Of a stretch of DNA of 7,984 nt, positions 1 to 7,273 are shown piece by piece. The position numbers were made by a program, and so were the translations under genes. The first letter of the stretch is position 1. Every line of letters begins with the position of its first letter. Source of the stretch: an uncultured Paracoccaceae bacterium (GTDB taxonomy: Bacteria; Pseudomonadota; Alphaproteobacteria; Rhodobacterales; Rhodobacteraceae); the NCBI GenBank assembly GCA_937132145.1, contig CAKZNY010000081.1:1-7984 (forward strand). Direction: 5' to 3'. Below the pieces are notes generated by a model. The model was given only the letters and a program-made list of their open reading frames with translations. It searched no databases and had not been told where the DNA came from.

Positions 1-293
1 CGGGCATCGGTCGCCCCGGTAAATTCTTCGCCACTCTGGAAGCTCTTGGTGCCAACGTCGTTGCCACCCGCGCTTTCCCCGATCACGCGCCATATACCGA
101 CGCAATCCTTCAGCGCTTAAAGGCAGAAGCAAAGGCAAAATCGGCGCAACTGGTGACCACTGAAAAGGATATGGCGCGTCTACCGGTGGCGTTCCGTCGC
201 GACGTCCTCGCGCTTCCGGTTCGGCTGGTGTTCGATGATATCGAGGCCGTCAAAACGGCGCTAAAAGACCTAACGTCAGGGCCTGCCAAATAG
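1..293 (+). CDS. lpxK: Tetraacyldisaccharide 4'-kinase, C-terminal part (partial)
   Basis: Only the last 96 codons are present; the reading frame begins at base 3 and stops with TAG at 291-293. LpxK is the inner-membrane-associated kinase that phosphorylates the 4' position of the tetraacyldisaccharide 1-phosphate in the Raetz lipid A pathway, giving lipid IVA. The visible part carries three stretches typical of the LpxK C-terminus: GIGRPGKFFATLEALGA at the edge, FPDHAPYTDAIL (the FxDHxxY-type segment) and LVTTEKDMARLP (the conserved TEKD motif). The P-loop N-terminal domain lies outside the window. The gene converges on the PBP gene and shares 18 bp with its 3' end, so there is no intergenic terminator between them. 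Identification rests on motif recognition; the fragment fits no other family I know. Confidence 0.9.
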   Translation, partial: GIGRPGKFFATLEALGANVVATRAFPDHAPYTDAILQRLKAEAKAKSAQLVTTEKDMARLPVAFRRDVLALPVRLVFDDIEAVKTALKDLTSGPAK

Positions 294-2339
294 ACGGTTG
301 ATCAAATCACCCAGCAACGTGTTGCTGACGTCATTAACCAGATTATTGATCTCGTTTACAATCCGTGGTGGTTCCTCGTTTGGATCAATAAGCGGCAATG
401 GCCGCACGGGCAGGCCTTCATGCACCCGCTGCATCGTTTCGCGCCAAATCTCGGCAGGCAATCCACCACCCGTGACACCTGTCAGTTTAGAGTTGTCATC
501 GTATCCCATCCAAACTCCGGCCACATAATCACCGGTAAACCCGATAAACCACGCATCCCGCGCCCCTTGCGTTGTGCCTGTTTTACCCGCCACGGGTCGA
601 TCACCTAGTGCTGCACGTGCCCCGCTGCCTACCTCGACAACCTGTGACATCATATAAACCAGATACCCCGCCGCGCGTTCATTCAGCACGCGGAACCCTT
701 CTGTCCGCTCAAGGCTCATCAACACCTGATCGTCGCCCCGAATTCGTAAATCCAGCCAGCCATACGGCAAAGACTGCCGCCCGCCGTTCAGAATACCCGC
801 AAATGCCCCCGTCATTTCCAGCAACGTCACGTTCGAGGCCCCCAGCGCCAGCGCCGGACCCTCGGCCAAGGGTGACATCACGCCAAAATCGCGCGCAATC
901 GCTCGCACTTTTTCGCGGCCAACTTGTTCGGTAAGTCTAACTGCGACCGTGTTCAAAGAGTTCGCTAGGGCATCAACCATCCGCTGCTCGCCGTAAAACT
1001 TGTTGGTGTAATTCCTCGGGCTCCACGGGCCGGAACCCGGAATATCAATCGTCAGCGGCGCGTCTAAAACCATATCAAACGGATGCATACCCGATTCCAG
1101 GGCGGCCCCGTAAACGAATGGCTTGAACGACGACCCCGGTTGCCTTGACGCCTGCGTTGCGCGGTTAAACAAACCGGCGCCGTCAATCTTGCGTCCACCA
1201 ACCATCGCGCGCACCGCGCCGTCGGCAGACATCACCACAATCGCCACCTGTGCCTCTGATCCCTCACGGACCCGATTATCGAACACATACTTCAGCGCCT
1301 CTTCTGCCGCCTTCTGGATACCGCGATCAAACGTGGTCAAAATCTCTACGTCTTCGCCGGTATCCCGCGTCAAAAACGCCGGAGCATCCGCCATAACCCA
1401 ATCCGCAAAATACCCGCCAGCCCGTTCCTGCGCCGCCTGCGAAAGGGTTGCAGGGGATGCCAACGCCAATTCCGCCTCAACCCGCGTCAGATAGCCCTGC
1501 GCTTGCATCAACCCGATCACAACGGTTGATCTCGCCTGCGCACGGGATAAATTGTTCGTCGGGGCATAGCGCGATGGCGCGGTCAGCAACCCTGCCAACA
1601 TCGCAGCTTCGGCCACGTCAACCTCGCGCGCTGACTTCCCGAAATATCGCTGCGCCGCCGCCTCGAACCCTTGCGCGCCCGCGCCCAGATACGCACGGTT
1701 CAGATAGATCGACAGAATATCGTCTTTCTTGTATTTCAGCTCCATCGCGAGGGAATACGGAACTTCTTTGATTTTACGCATAATTGTCAGCTTGCGGCAC
1801 TCCGCCTCGGGCAGGTCCTCGCCCAGACACAACAACTTCGCGACCTGCTGCGTTAAGGTTGACCCCCCATGCCCCGAAAACGGCCCGCGTCCTTCGCTCA
1901 GGTTGATCCGTATCGCGCTGGCAATCCCGCGCGGGCTAAGACCGAAGTGCGAGTAGAACCGCTTGTCCTCGGTCGCCACGACAGCGTTCTTCAAATGCGG
2001 CGAAACCGTCTCCGCCCTAAGGGATCCGTCAAACTGCTCTCCGCGCCAAGCGAAAATCTCGCGGTCCCGATCCAGCAACACAACCGAGCCACCGACACGC
2101 CCGTCCAGTTGGTCCTCCATCGGGGGCAATGTCGTATAAATGTATCCGACCCACCCCGCCAACGACAATGCACCCAGAACGCTGACACGAATGCCGAACC
2201 ACCAGATCACACGGAAAAACCAGCCGAGGACTCGCATAAAAAGTCCCCTTTTCGGCTTCTTACGCCGAGGGGATTTCGCAGGCGATTTCCCAGATTTTGG
2301 TCTGGTCGCCCGAAGGGTGTTCACTGGTTTCTTGGCCAT
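276..2339 (-). CDS. Bifunctional class A penicillin-binding protein (transglycosylase/transpeptidase, PBP1 family)
   Basis: A 687-residue inner-membrane enzyme that polymerises lipid II into glycan strands and crosslinks the peptides in the periplasm. Residues 1-35 are a Lys/Arg/Pro-rich cytoplasmic tail and about 45-70 form one membrane anchor. The GT51 domain follows: EDKRFYSHFG at 124-133 with catalytic Glu124, GGSTLTQQ at 158-165, RKIKE at 188-192, ILSIYLN at 208-214 and EAAMLAG at 244-250. The transpeptidase domain has SSFK at 403-406 (nucleophile Ser403, Lys406), SLN at 461-463 and KTGT at 586-589, so both active sites look intact. An insertion in the GT51 domain around 170-185 contains Cys171 and Cys181. 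The ATG at 2337-2339 has only a weak Shine-Dalgarno sequence. An internal ATG at 2235-2237 (Met35), preceded by GGGG, is an alternative start that would remove the basic tail. The subtype (PBP1a/1b/1c-like) is not resolved. It is transcribed away from glnK and ends inside lpxK. Confidence 0.93.
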   Translation of the reverse strand: MAKKPVNTLRATRPKSGKSPAKSPRRKKPKRGLFMRVLGWFFRVIWWFGIRVSVLGALSLAGWVGYIYTTLPPMEDQLDGRVGGSVVLLDRDREIFAWRGEQFDGSLRAETVSPHLKNAVVATEDKRFYSHFGLSPRGIASAIRINLSEGRGPFSGHGGSTLTQQVAKLLCLGEDLPEAECRKLTIMRKIKEVPYSLAMELKYKKDDILSIYLNRAYLGAGAQGFEAAAQRYFGKSAREVDVAEAAMLAGLLTAPSRYAPTNNLSRAQARSTVVIGLMQAQGYLTRVEAELALASPATLSQAAQERAGGYFADWVMADAPAFLTRDTGEDVEILTTFDRGIQKAAEEALKYVFDNRVREGSEAQVAIVVMSADGAVRAMVGGRKIDGAGLFNRATQASRQPGSSFKPFVYGAALESGMHPFDMVLDAPLTIDIPGSGPWSPRNYTNKFYGEQRMVDALANSLNTVAVRLTEQVGREKVRAIARDFGVMSPLAEGPALALGASNVTLLEMTGAFAGILNGGRQSLPYGWLDLRIRGDDQVLMSLERTEGFRVLNERAAGYLVYMMSQVVEVGSGARAALGDRPVAGKTGTTQGARDAWFIGFTGDYVAGVWMGYDDNSKLTGVTGGGLPAEIWRETMQRVHEGLPVRPLPLIDPNEEPPRIVNEINNLVNDVSNTLLGDLINRLFGRP

Positions 2340-2495
2340 AGTTCAGGGCCGCCTGCTCGAATTTTTTTCGCTACCCTTGATTAGTCGGTTTTCTCTTGGA
2401 TGTAGAGAGTGATTCTGTGGCGTCGGCAAAACTTTGCCTCTGTTTAGATTTAACTAACGCCTAAAATTTAATCATCGCATATTATTTGTGTATAA

Positions 2496-2945
<450 letters not shown>

Positions 2946-2954
2946 TCCCCCACT

Positions 2955-2958
2955 GGAG
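2955..2958 (+). promoter_or_regulatory. Ribosome-binding site of amtB
   Basis: GGAG sits 7 nt before the ATG at 2966 in the 20-bp gap after glnK, so amtB has its own ribosome-binding site within the shared transcript. Confidence 0.7.
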
Positions 2959-2965
2959 AAAAACA

Positions 2966-4309
2966 ATGAAAACCTTACCTAAAATTGCGGGGATTTCGGC
3001 GGCAACAGCCCTGATAGCTTCGCCCGCCTTCGCGCAAGCCGGCGTCGAGGCCGCGGATCACACCGCATTTATCCTCAACTCCGTCCTATTCCTTATGGGC
3101 GGCTTCCTCGTCTTCTGGATGGCCGCTGGCTTCACCATGCTAGAGGCCGGCCTCGTGCGGTCCAAAAACGTGACAATGCAGCTAACCAAAAACGTCGTTC
3201 TATTCGCGCTGGCAGCAATCGCCTACTACCTTATCGGCTACAACCTTATGTACCCACTGGGCAACTGGTCCATCGGGTCGGATGAAACCGGCGGCTATAT
3301 CGGAGCATTCGGTACTGCGGTTCTAGAAATGGTTGGCGTCTCGGCTGAAAATGCTGATGACCTTGGCTATGCATCTACCGGCTCGGATTTCTTCTTCCAG
3401 CTGATGTTCGCTGCTGCAACCGCGTCGATCGTTTCGGGCGCATTGGCTGAACGGATCAAGCTTTGGCCCTTCCTGATCTTTACCATCATCCTGACGAGCC
3501 TTATCTACCCAATCCAGGCAAGCTGGAAATGGGGCGGCGGCTTCCTTGACAGCCAGTGGGGTTTCCTTGACTTCGCAGGCTCGACAGTCGTGCACTCGGT
3601 CGGTGGCTGGGCAGCTTTGGCAGGCGCGATCATCCTTGGGCCACGCATCGGCAAGTATGCTAAAGACGGCAAAGTTATCCCGATCCTTGGCTCCAACTTG
3701 CCGCTGGCAACGCTGGGGATGTTCATCCTGTGGATGGGCTGGTTCGGCTTCAACGGCGGCTCGCAACTTGCAATGGGCACAATCGGCGACGTTGCAGACG
3801 TGTCCCGCATCTTCGCCAACACCAACGCAGCAGCAGCTGGTGGCGTGATCGCAGCCCTCGTCCTGACCCAACTGCTCTACAAGAAACCTGACCTTACAAT
3901 GATCCTGAACGGCGCGCTCGCCGGTCTGGTTGCAATCACCGCGGAACCGCTAACCCCGTCATTGGGCCAAGCGACCCTGATCGGTGCCGTTGGTGGCATG
4001 ATCGTAGTCTTCGCGGTTCCATTCCTGGACAAACTGAAGATCGACGACACAGTCGGCGCCATTCCGGTACACCTGTTCGCAGGTATCTGGGGAACGCTGG
4101 CCGTTCTGTTCACCAACCCTGACGCGACGTTTATCGGCCAGATCGTTCCGATCGCTATCATCGGTGTGTTCGTCTTCGGAGTATCTTACGCCGTGTGGAT
4201 GATTTTGAAAGTGACCGTCGGCATTCGGGTTTCCGAAGAGAACGAGATCATGGGTCTGGATATGTCCGAACTGGGCATGGAAGCCTACCCCGAGTTCACA
4301 AACCGCTAG
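2966..4309 (+). CDS. amtB: Ammonium transporter (Amt/MEP/Rh family)
   Basis: A 447-residue inner-membrane protein that conducts ammonium and works as a trimer, with GlnK plugging it when nitrogen is plentiful. Residues 1-23 form a signal peptide ending SPAFA before QAG, as in other AmtB proteins, followed by about eleven hydrophobic segments. The pore twin histidines are His210 (in DFAGSTVVHSVGG) and His369 (in IPVHLFAGIWGT). Asp202, eight residues before His210, matches the conserved Asp160 of the E. coli protein. SDFFFQLMFAAATASIVSGA at 140-159 and ERIKLWPF at 162-169 are strongly conserved family blocks. The cytoplasmic tail ends ENEIMGLDMSELGMEAYPEF, the typical GlnK-contacting C-terminus. 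It lies 20 bp after glnK on the same strand and is followed by a strong terminator. No damage or missing key residue is seen. Confidence 0.96.
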   Translation: MKTLPKIAGISAATALIASPAFAQAGVEAADHTAFILNSVLFLMGGFLVFWMAAGFTMLEAGLVRSKNVTMQLTKNVVLFALAAIAYYLIGYNLMYPLGNWSIGSDETGGYIGAFGTAVLEMVGVSAENADDLGYASTGSDFFFQLMFAAATASIVSGALAERIKLWPFLIFTIILTSLIYPIQASWKWGGGFLDSQWGFLDFAGSTVVHSVGGWAALAGAIILGPRIGKYAKDGKVIPILGSNLPLATLGMFILWMGWFGFNGGSQLAMGTIGDVADVSRIFANTNAAAAGGVIAALVLTQLLYKKPDLTMILNGALAGLVAITAEPLTPSLGQATLIGAVGGMIVVFAVPFLDKLKIDDTVGAIPVHLFAGIWGTLAVLFTNPDATFIGQIVPIAIIGVFVFGVSYAVWMILKVTVGIRVSEENEIMGLDMSELGMEAYPEFTNR

Positions 4310-4324
4310 GCACATAAATTCCCC

Positions 4325-4344
4325 CCAAGGCGTTCGCGCCTTGG
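4325..4344 (+). other. Perfect hairpin with UUCG loop, 3' of amtB
   Basis: CCAAGGCG-TTCG-CGCCTTGG forms a perfect 8-bp stem closed by a TTCG tetraloop, beginning 15 bp after the amtB stop codon. No T-tract follows it, so on its own it is not a standard intrinsic terminator. It may protect the 3' end of the mRNA or support the terminator just downstream. Confidence 0.75.
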
Positions 4345-4351
4345 ACACTTC

Positions 4352-4379
4352 ACCCGGGCGGCAACGTCCGGGTTTTTTT
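4352..4379 (+). terminator. Intrinsic terminator of glnK-amtB
   Basis: ACCCGGGCG-GCAA-CGTCCGGGT gives a 9-bp stem (4352-4360 with 4365-4373) with one G-T wobble and a GNRA-type GCAA loop. It runs directly into seven T residues at 4373-4379. This is a classic Rho-independent terminator for rightward transcription. It ends 5 bp before the 3' end of the leftward lrp gene. No T-tract is present in the leftward direction, so it is probably one-way. Confidence 0.9.
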
Positions 4380-4384
4380 ATGCA

Positions 4385-4846
4385 TTACAGGGGCAACTTC
4401 GTCGTCGATTTGATTTCCTCCATCGACAAAAGCGCCGTGACGTTGAAAATCTTCACGTTTGAAATAAGCGCCTGATAAAACACATCGTAAGCCTTGGCGT
4501 TCTTCACCCGCACCTTCAAAATATAGTCGATGTCTCCGGCCAGACGGTGCGCCTCCATCACTTCGGGGCGCTCCCGCAAAGTCGCCAGAAACGCCTTTTG
4601 CCACCCCGCTTCATGCTCGGACGTTCGCACCAACACAAAAAAGCAAGCCTCCAGCCCCAGTTTTTCAGGCGACAGCAAGGCCGTCTCGCGCAAAATCACG
4701 CCCGCGGCCTTCATTTTGCGAATCCTGTTCCACACCGGAGTCTTTGACGAATCAACTTTTCGGGCAATTTCGTCCAAAGATTGCGATGCATCGTCTTGCA
4801 GCTCGGAAAGGATTTTTCGATCCAGATCATCTATCGAGTATGCCAT
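4385..4846 (-). CDS. Lrp/AsnC-family transcriptional regulator
   Basis: A 153-residue DNA-binding regulator of the feast/famine family. The N-terminal winged helix-turn-helix spans about 4-55, beginning DDLDRKILSELQDDASQSL and containing the helix-turn-helix core DEIARKVDSSKTPVWNRIRK. The C-terminal RAM (ligand-binding, oligomerising) domain spans about 63-145 and contains the signature GDIDYILKVRV at 104-114. Family members bind amino acids or related metabolites and act as dimers, octamers or higher assemblies. The ATG at 4844-4846 is preceded on its strand by GGAGG (4851-4855) with a 4-nt gap, which settles the start. It is transcribed divergently from the DUF2849-like gene across 143 bp rich in inverted repeats, so autoregulation and control of that gene are likely. 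The effector cannot be told from sequence. Its gene ends 5 bp from the amtB terminator. Confidence 0.93.
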   Translation of the reverse strand: MAYSIDDLDRKILSELQDDASQSLDEIARKVDSSKTPVWNRIRKMKAAGVILRETALLSPEKLGLEACFFVLVRTSEHEAGWQKAFLATLRERPEVMEAHRLAGDIDYILKVRVKNAKAYDVFYQALISNVKIFNVTALLSMEEIKSTTKLPL

Positions 4847-4860
4847 TTCGCCTCCATACC

Positions 4861-4879
4861 GGAAATATGTATTATTTCC
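4861..4879. promoter_or_regulatory. Inverted repeat close to the lrp start (candidate Lrp operator)
   Basis: GGAAATA-TGTAT-TATTTCC is a perfect 7-bp inverted repeat with a 5-bp AT-rich centre, 14 bp upstream of the lrp ATG. Its size and AT-rich symmetric form suit an Lrp/AsnC-type site, and its position suits autorepression. Regulator assignment is inference. Confidence 0.45.
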
Positions 4880-4911
4880 TAAACTACGCCGTTTTTTGGC
4901 ATTTAATCCTT

Positions 4912-4933
4912 ATTGATACACATGTCTATCAAT
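4912..4933. promoter_or_regulatory. 22-bp near-perfect dyad in the lrp/DUF2849 divergent region (candidate operator)
   Basis: Arms ATTGATA (4912-4918) and TATCAAT (4927-4933) are exact inverted repeats. The centre contains the palindrome ACATGT (4920-4925), leaving one mismatched pair (4919/4926). It lies near the middle of the divergent region, about 65 bp from the lrp start and 56 bp from the DUF2849-like gene, a good place for an operator that controls both. Confidence 0.5.
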
Positions 4934-4946
4934 TATTTGGAATAAT
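4932..4946. promoter_or_regulatory. Second AT-rich inverted repeat (candidate Lrp operator)
   Basis: ATTATT-TGG-AATAAT is a perfect 6-bp inverted repeat that abuts the 22-bp dyad. Its left part ATTATTT is shared with the repeat at 4861-4879, suggesting the same protein could recognise both. A further weaker repeat, ATAAT-GTTTT-ATTAT, follows at 4942-4956. Confidence 0.35.
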
Positions 4947-4989
4947 GTTTTATTATCATGAAGAAAGCAAATCATTCCAGAGGCCGAAA

Positions 4990-5220
4990 ATGACAAATAT
5001 CAACGCACCCAAAGTTATAGTAGCCCGCAAAGTCAAAGACGGAAAAACCGTATACTTAACCGATTGCGATGCGTGGACACCCGATATTGAAATCGCGGAA
5101 AACCTATCCCAAGACGATCAAGAGTGGCGCTTGGCTTTTGCACGCCGTCTGAGCGAAGTTGAAAATGCGGTACTTGCCAACCTCCCGGCACCAAGCATTC
5201 AGCAAACGGCAGCGGCGTAA
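4990..5220 (+). CDS. DUF2849-like small protein
   Basis: A 76-residue cytoplasmic protein with no signal peptide or membrane segment. The ATG at 4990 is preceded by AGAGG at 4979-4983 with a 6-nt gap. The in-frame ORF extends back into the lrp gene, but that part crosses the divergent promoter region and is not credible. The N-terminal half, APKVIVARKVKDGKTVYLTD followed by CDAWTPDIEIAENL, resembles alphaproteobacterial DUF2849 proteins (pattern PKVVxAxxLxxGxVVYLTxxxxWxxDLxxA). DUF2849 has no established biochemical role; as I recall, its genes usually sit just upstream of a nitrite/sulfite reductase gene in sulfate-assimilation clusters. This protein is shorter than the roughly 100 residues I recall for the family and lacks the usual VGPYL-type C-terminal stretch, ending instead in an Ala/Gln-rich tail. 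No cys gene follows: recQ converges on it 7 bp away. The family call is from pattern memory and is moderately secure. Confidence 0.6.
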   Translation: MTNINAPKVIVARKVKDGKTVYLTDCDAWTPDIEIAENLSQDDQEWRLAFARRLSEVENAVLANLPAPSIQQTAAA

Positions 5221-5227
5221 GCCCCGC

Positions 5228-7273
5228 CTACTCCTGACAGATTTCGAGGAACGCATCGCCAAACCTTTCGGCTTTGTTTTCCCCGATTATCCGTTCCAGC
5301 GCCTCGATGGTGGTGGGTTTTTGCCCTGCCACCTTCGCCAAAACGGACATGCTGCACGACATCGGTTTCTCTGTTCCATGCGGCCCGTTCGCCAATTCCA
5401 GTTGCACCGCTTTTAGCTGGTCAAATATATCACCAGCCGGTTTGCCGGCAAGTTTACGGCGCGATGGGTGCATATCCTCGGCCTCGCCGTTCAGAACCGC
5501 CAGAAACACCTTCCCGTATTTCTCAAGTTTTTTCGCGCCCACCCCGTTCAGACGGCTGAAATCATCGAGCGTCACCGGCTTATGCGTTGCCATTTCGATC
5601 AGTGTTTTATCGGGGAAAACCACGTAGGCTGGCGCACGTATCGCTTCCGCCAGCTCCCGCCGTTTCATCTTCAGGGCGGACAGGATCGGTTCGTCCTCTT
5701 CTGCCACCAATGCCACAGGCGCGCGGCGCGATGGTTCCGCCCCTGCCTTGCGAATTGTGTCCATCCGCAGATCAATGCGCGCCTCGCCGCGCAGAATTGG
5801 CCGCGCGGACTCGGTCATCATCAGACCGCCCATACGCTCCACATCAGGGCGGATCAGATCATGCCCCATCATTTGGCGGAAAATCGTCTGCCACTGTTTG
5901 CGGTTATATTCTTTACCCACACCAAACGTCGGCAAAGCATCATGGTTCCGCGCCCGTACCTTATCCGTCATGTTCCCCAGCAAAACATCCGTCAGATGCC
6001 CAACGCCGAAATACTCGCCCGTCCGCAATATCGCCGACAATGCCTTGCGGACCGCATCCGTTCCGTCAAAAACATCCGGCGCGGTGGTGCATAAATCGCA
6101 ATTCCCGCAAGCCTCGGTATCCTCGCCGAAATATCCTAACAAAGTCTTACGGCGGCACTCCAACGCTTCTGCCAAGCCCAACAAAGCATTCAGTCGCGCA
6201 TGATCCGCACCCTTGCGGTCCGCCGGGGCCAGCCCCTCGTCAATCTGCGAGCGCCTAAGGCGAATATCATCCGCCCCGTAAAGGGTCAGCGTATCCGCAG
6301 GCGCACCATCACGACCCGCGCGACCGATTTCCTGATAGTAGGACTCGATGGATTTAGGCAAATCCGCATGCACCACAAACCGGATGTCCGGCTTGTCGAT
6401 CCCCATGCCGAAGGCCACGGTCGCACAAACAATCAGCCCATCCTCGCGTTGAAACCGATTCTCGGCAATCACCCGATCATCGCGGTTCATCCCGGCATGG
6501 TAATGCAGGGCCGAGTGCCCCTCGGAGCGCAACGCTTGTGCCAGAACCTCCGTCTTTTTGCGGCTGGAACAATATACGATCCCGGATTGCCCTTTGCGCG
6601 CGGCCACGAACTCCGTCAACTGGCGGCGAGGCTCGTCCTTGGGCTGGAACGCGAGGCGAATGTTGGGCCGATCAAACCCCTCAAGGAACGTTGTCGGGCT
6701 TTCGCCATCAAACAGCCGCTTGCCAATTTCAAACCGCGTTTCCGCATCCGCCGTCGCCGTAAACGCCGCAATTTGCACATTCCCGAGCTGTTTACGCAAC
6801 GCCCCGATCTTCAGGTAGTCCGGCCTGAAATCATGCCCCCATTGGGAAACACAATGCGCCTCGTCCACCGCCAAAAGCGTCACGTTAATCCGCCGTAACA
6901 ACTGCACCGCACCACTATTCGCCAAGCGCTCGGGTGCCATGTAAAGCAATTTCAAGCGTCCTTCATCAAGCGCCCGAAATACCTCCTCCGTCTCTTCTTC
7001 CGTGTTGCCCGAGGTTAATGAGCCCGCCTCGACACCCGCCTCGCGCAGCGCGCGCACCTGGTCCCGCATCAGCGCGATCAGCGGCGAGATCACCACCGTC
7101 ACGCCTTCGCGACACAGTGCGGGCAACTGGAAACACAGCGACTTGCCGCCACCCGTCGGCATAATCGCCAGAACATCTTCACCCGCGTTCACAGCATCAA
7201 CAATCGCCTCCTGCCCGGGGCGGAAACTATCAAAGCCAAAAACGGTTCGGAGGAGTTCAGAAGTTTGGTTCAT
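5228..7273 (-). CDS. recQ: ATP-dependent DNA helicase RecQ
   Basis: A 681-residue superfamily 2, 3'-to-5' helicase acting in recombination and stalled-fork repair. Visible motifs are FRPGQEAIV at 17-25 (motif 0), PTGGGKS at 39-45 (Walker A, Lys44), DEAH at 137-140 with CVSQWGHDFRPDY at 141-153 (the RecQ aromatic-rich loop), TAT at 172-174 (motif III), and QEIGRAGRDG at 314-323 (motif VI). The zinc ligands are Cys373, Cys389, Cys392 and Cys395. A winged-helix RQC region spans about 400-515 and an HRDC domain about 527-597. A second HRDC-like segment at about 616-679 makes the protein longer than the 609-residue E. coli enzyme. The ATG at 7271-7273 is the only reasonable start, because an in-frame TAG lies two codons upstream. 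Its Shine-Dalgarno AGGAG abuts the ATG with no gap, which is unusual. The gene converges on the DUF2849-like gene. Confidence 0.96.
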   Translation of the reverse strand: MNQTSELLRTVFGFDSFRPGQEAIVDAVNAGEDVLAIMPTGGGKSLCFQLPALCREGVTVVISPLIALMRDQVRALREAGVEAGSLTSGNTEEETEEVFRALDEGRLKLLYMAPERLANSGAVQLLRRINVTLLAVDEAHCVSQWGHDFRPDYLKIGALRKQLGNVQIAAFTATADAETRFEIGKRLFDGESPTTFLEGFDRPNIRLAFQPKDEPRRQLTEFVAARKGQSGIVYCSSRKKTEVLAQALRSEGHSALHYHAGMNRDDRVIAENRFQREDGLIVCATVAFGMGIDKPDIRFVVHADLPKSIESYYQEIGRAGRDGAPADTLTLYGADDIRLRRSQIDEGLAPADRKGADHARLNALLGLAEALECRRKTLLGYFGEDTEACGNCDLCTTAPDVFDGTDAVRKALSAILRTGEYFGVGHLTDVLLGNMTDKVRARNHDALPTFGVGKEYNRKQWQTIFRQMMGHDLIRPDVERMGGLMMTESARPILRGEARIDLRMDTIRKAGAEPSRRAPVALVAEEDEPILSALKMKRRELAEAIRAPAYVVFPDKTLIEMATHKPVTLDDFSRLNGVGAKKLEKYGKVFLAVLNGEAEDMHPSRRKLAGKPAGDIFDQLKAVQLELANGPHGTEKPMSCSMSVLAKVAGQKPTTIEALERIIGENKAERFGDAFLEICQE

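Noticed and set aside
2450..2464. TTAA-N7-CTAA as a CtrA site upstream of the PBP gene and glnK
   Set aside because: It matches only 7 of 8 bases within a very AT-rich stretch, with no supporting second site; too likely by chance.
4352..4379. Bidirectional terminator serving both amtB and lrp
   Set aside because: Reading leftward, neither hairpin is followed by a T-tract, so only rightward termination is supported.
4937..4956. TATTAT at 4951-4956 as the -10 element of the DUF2849-like gene
   Set aside because: No acceptable -35 hexamer lies 16-18 bp upstream; TTGATA at 4913 is 32 bp away.
4744..4989. Upstream in-frame extension of the DUF2849-like ORF, giving a protein of about 158 residues
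   Set aside because: The extension overlaps the 5' part of the lrp gene on the other strand and the divergent promoter region. The ATG at 4990 has a proper ribosome-binding site and begins at the family-like sequence.
6200..6898. A 232-codon plus-strand ORF opposite recQ
   Set aside because: It is antisense to the conserved helicase core of recQ and shows no family-like sequence; long antisense ORFs are common in GC-rich genes.
7245..7271. Three GTTC repeats at the start of recQ, suggesting an alphaproteobacterial LexA (SOS) box
   Set aside because: The known box is GTTC-N7-GTTC. Here the gaps are 6 and 9 bases, and the repeats lie inside the recQ coding sequence.
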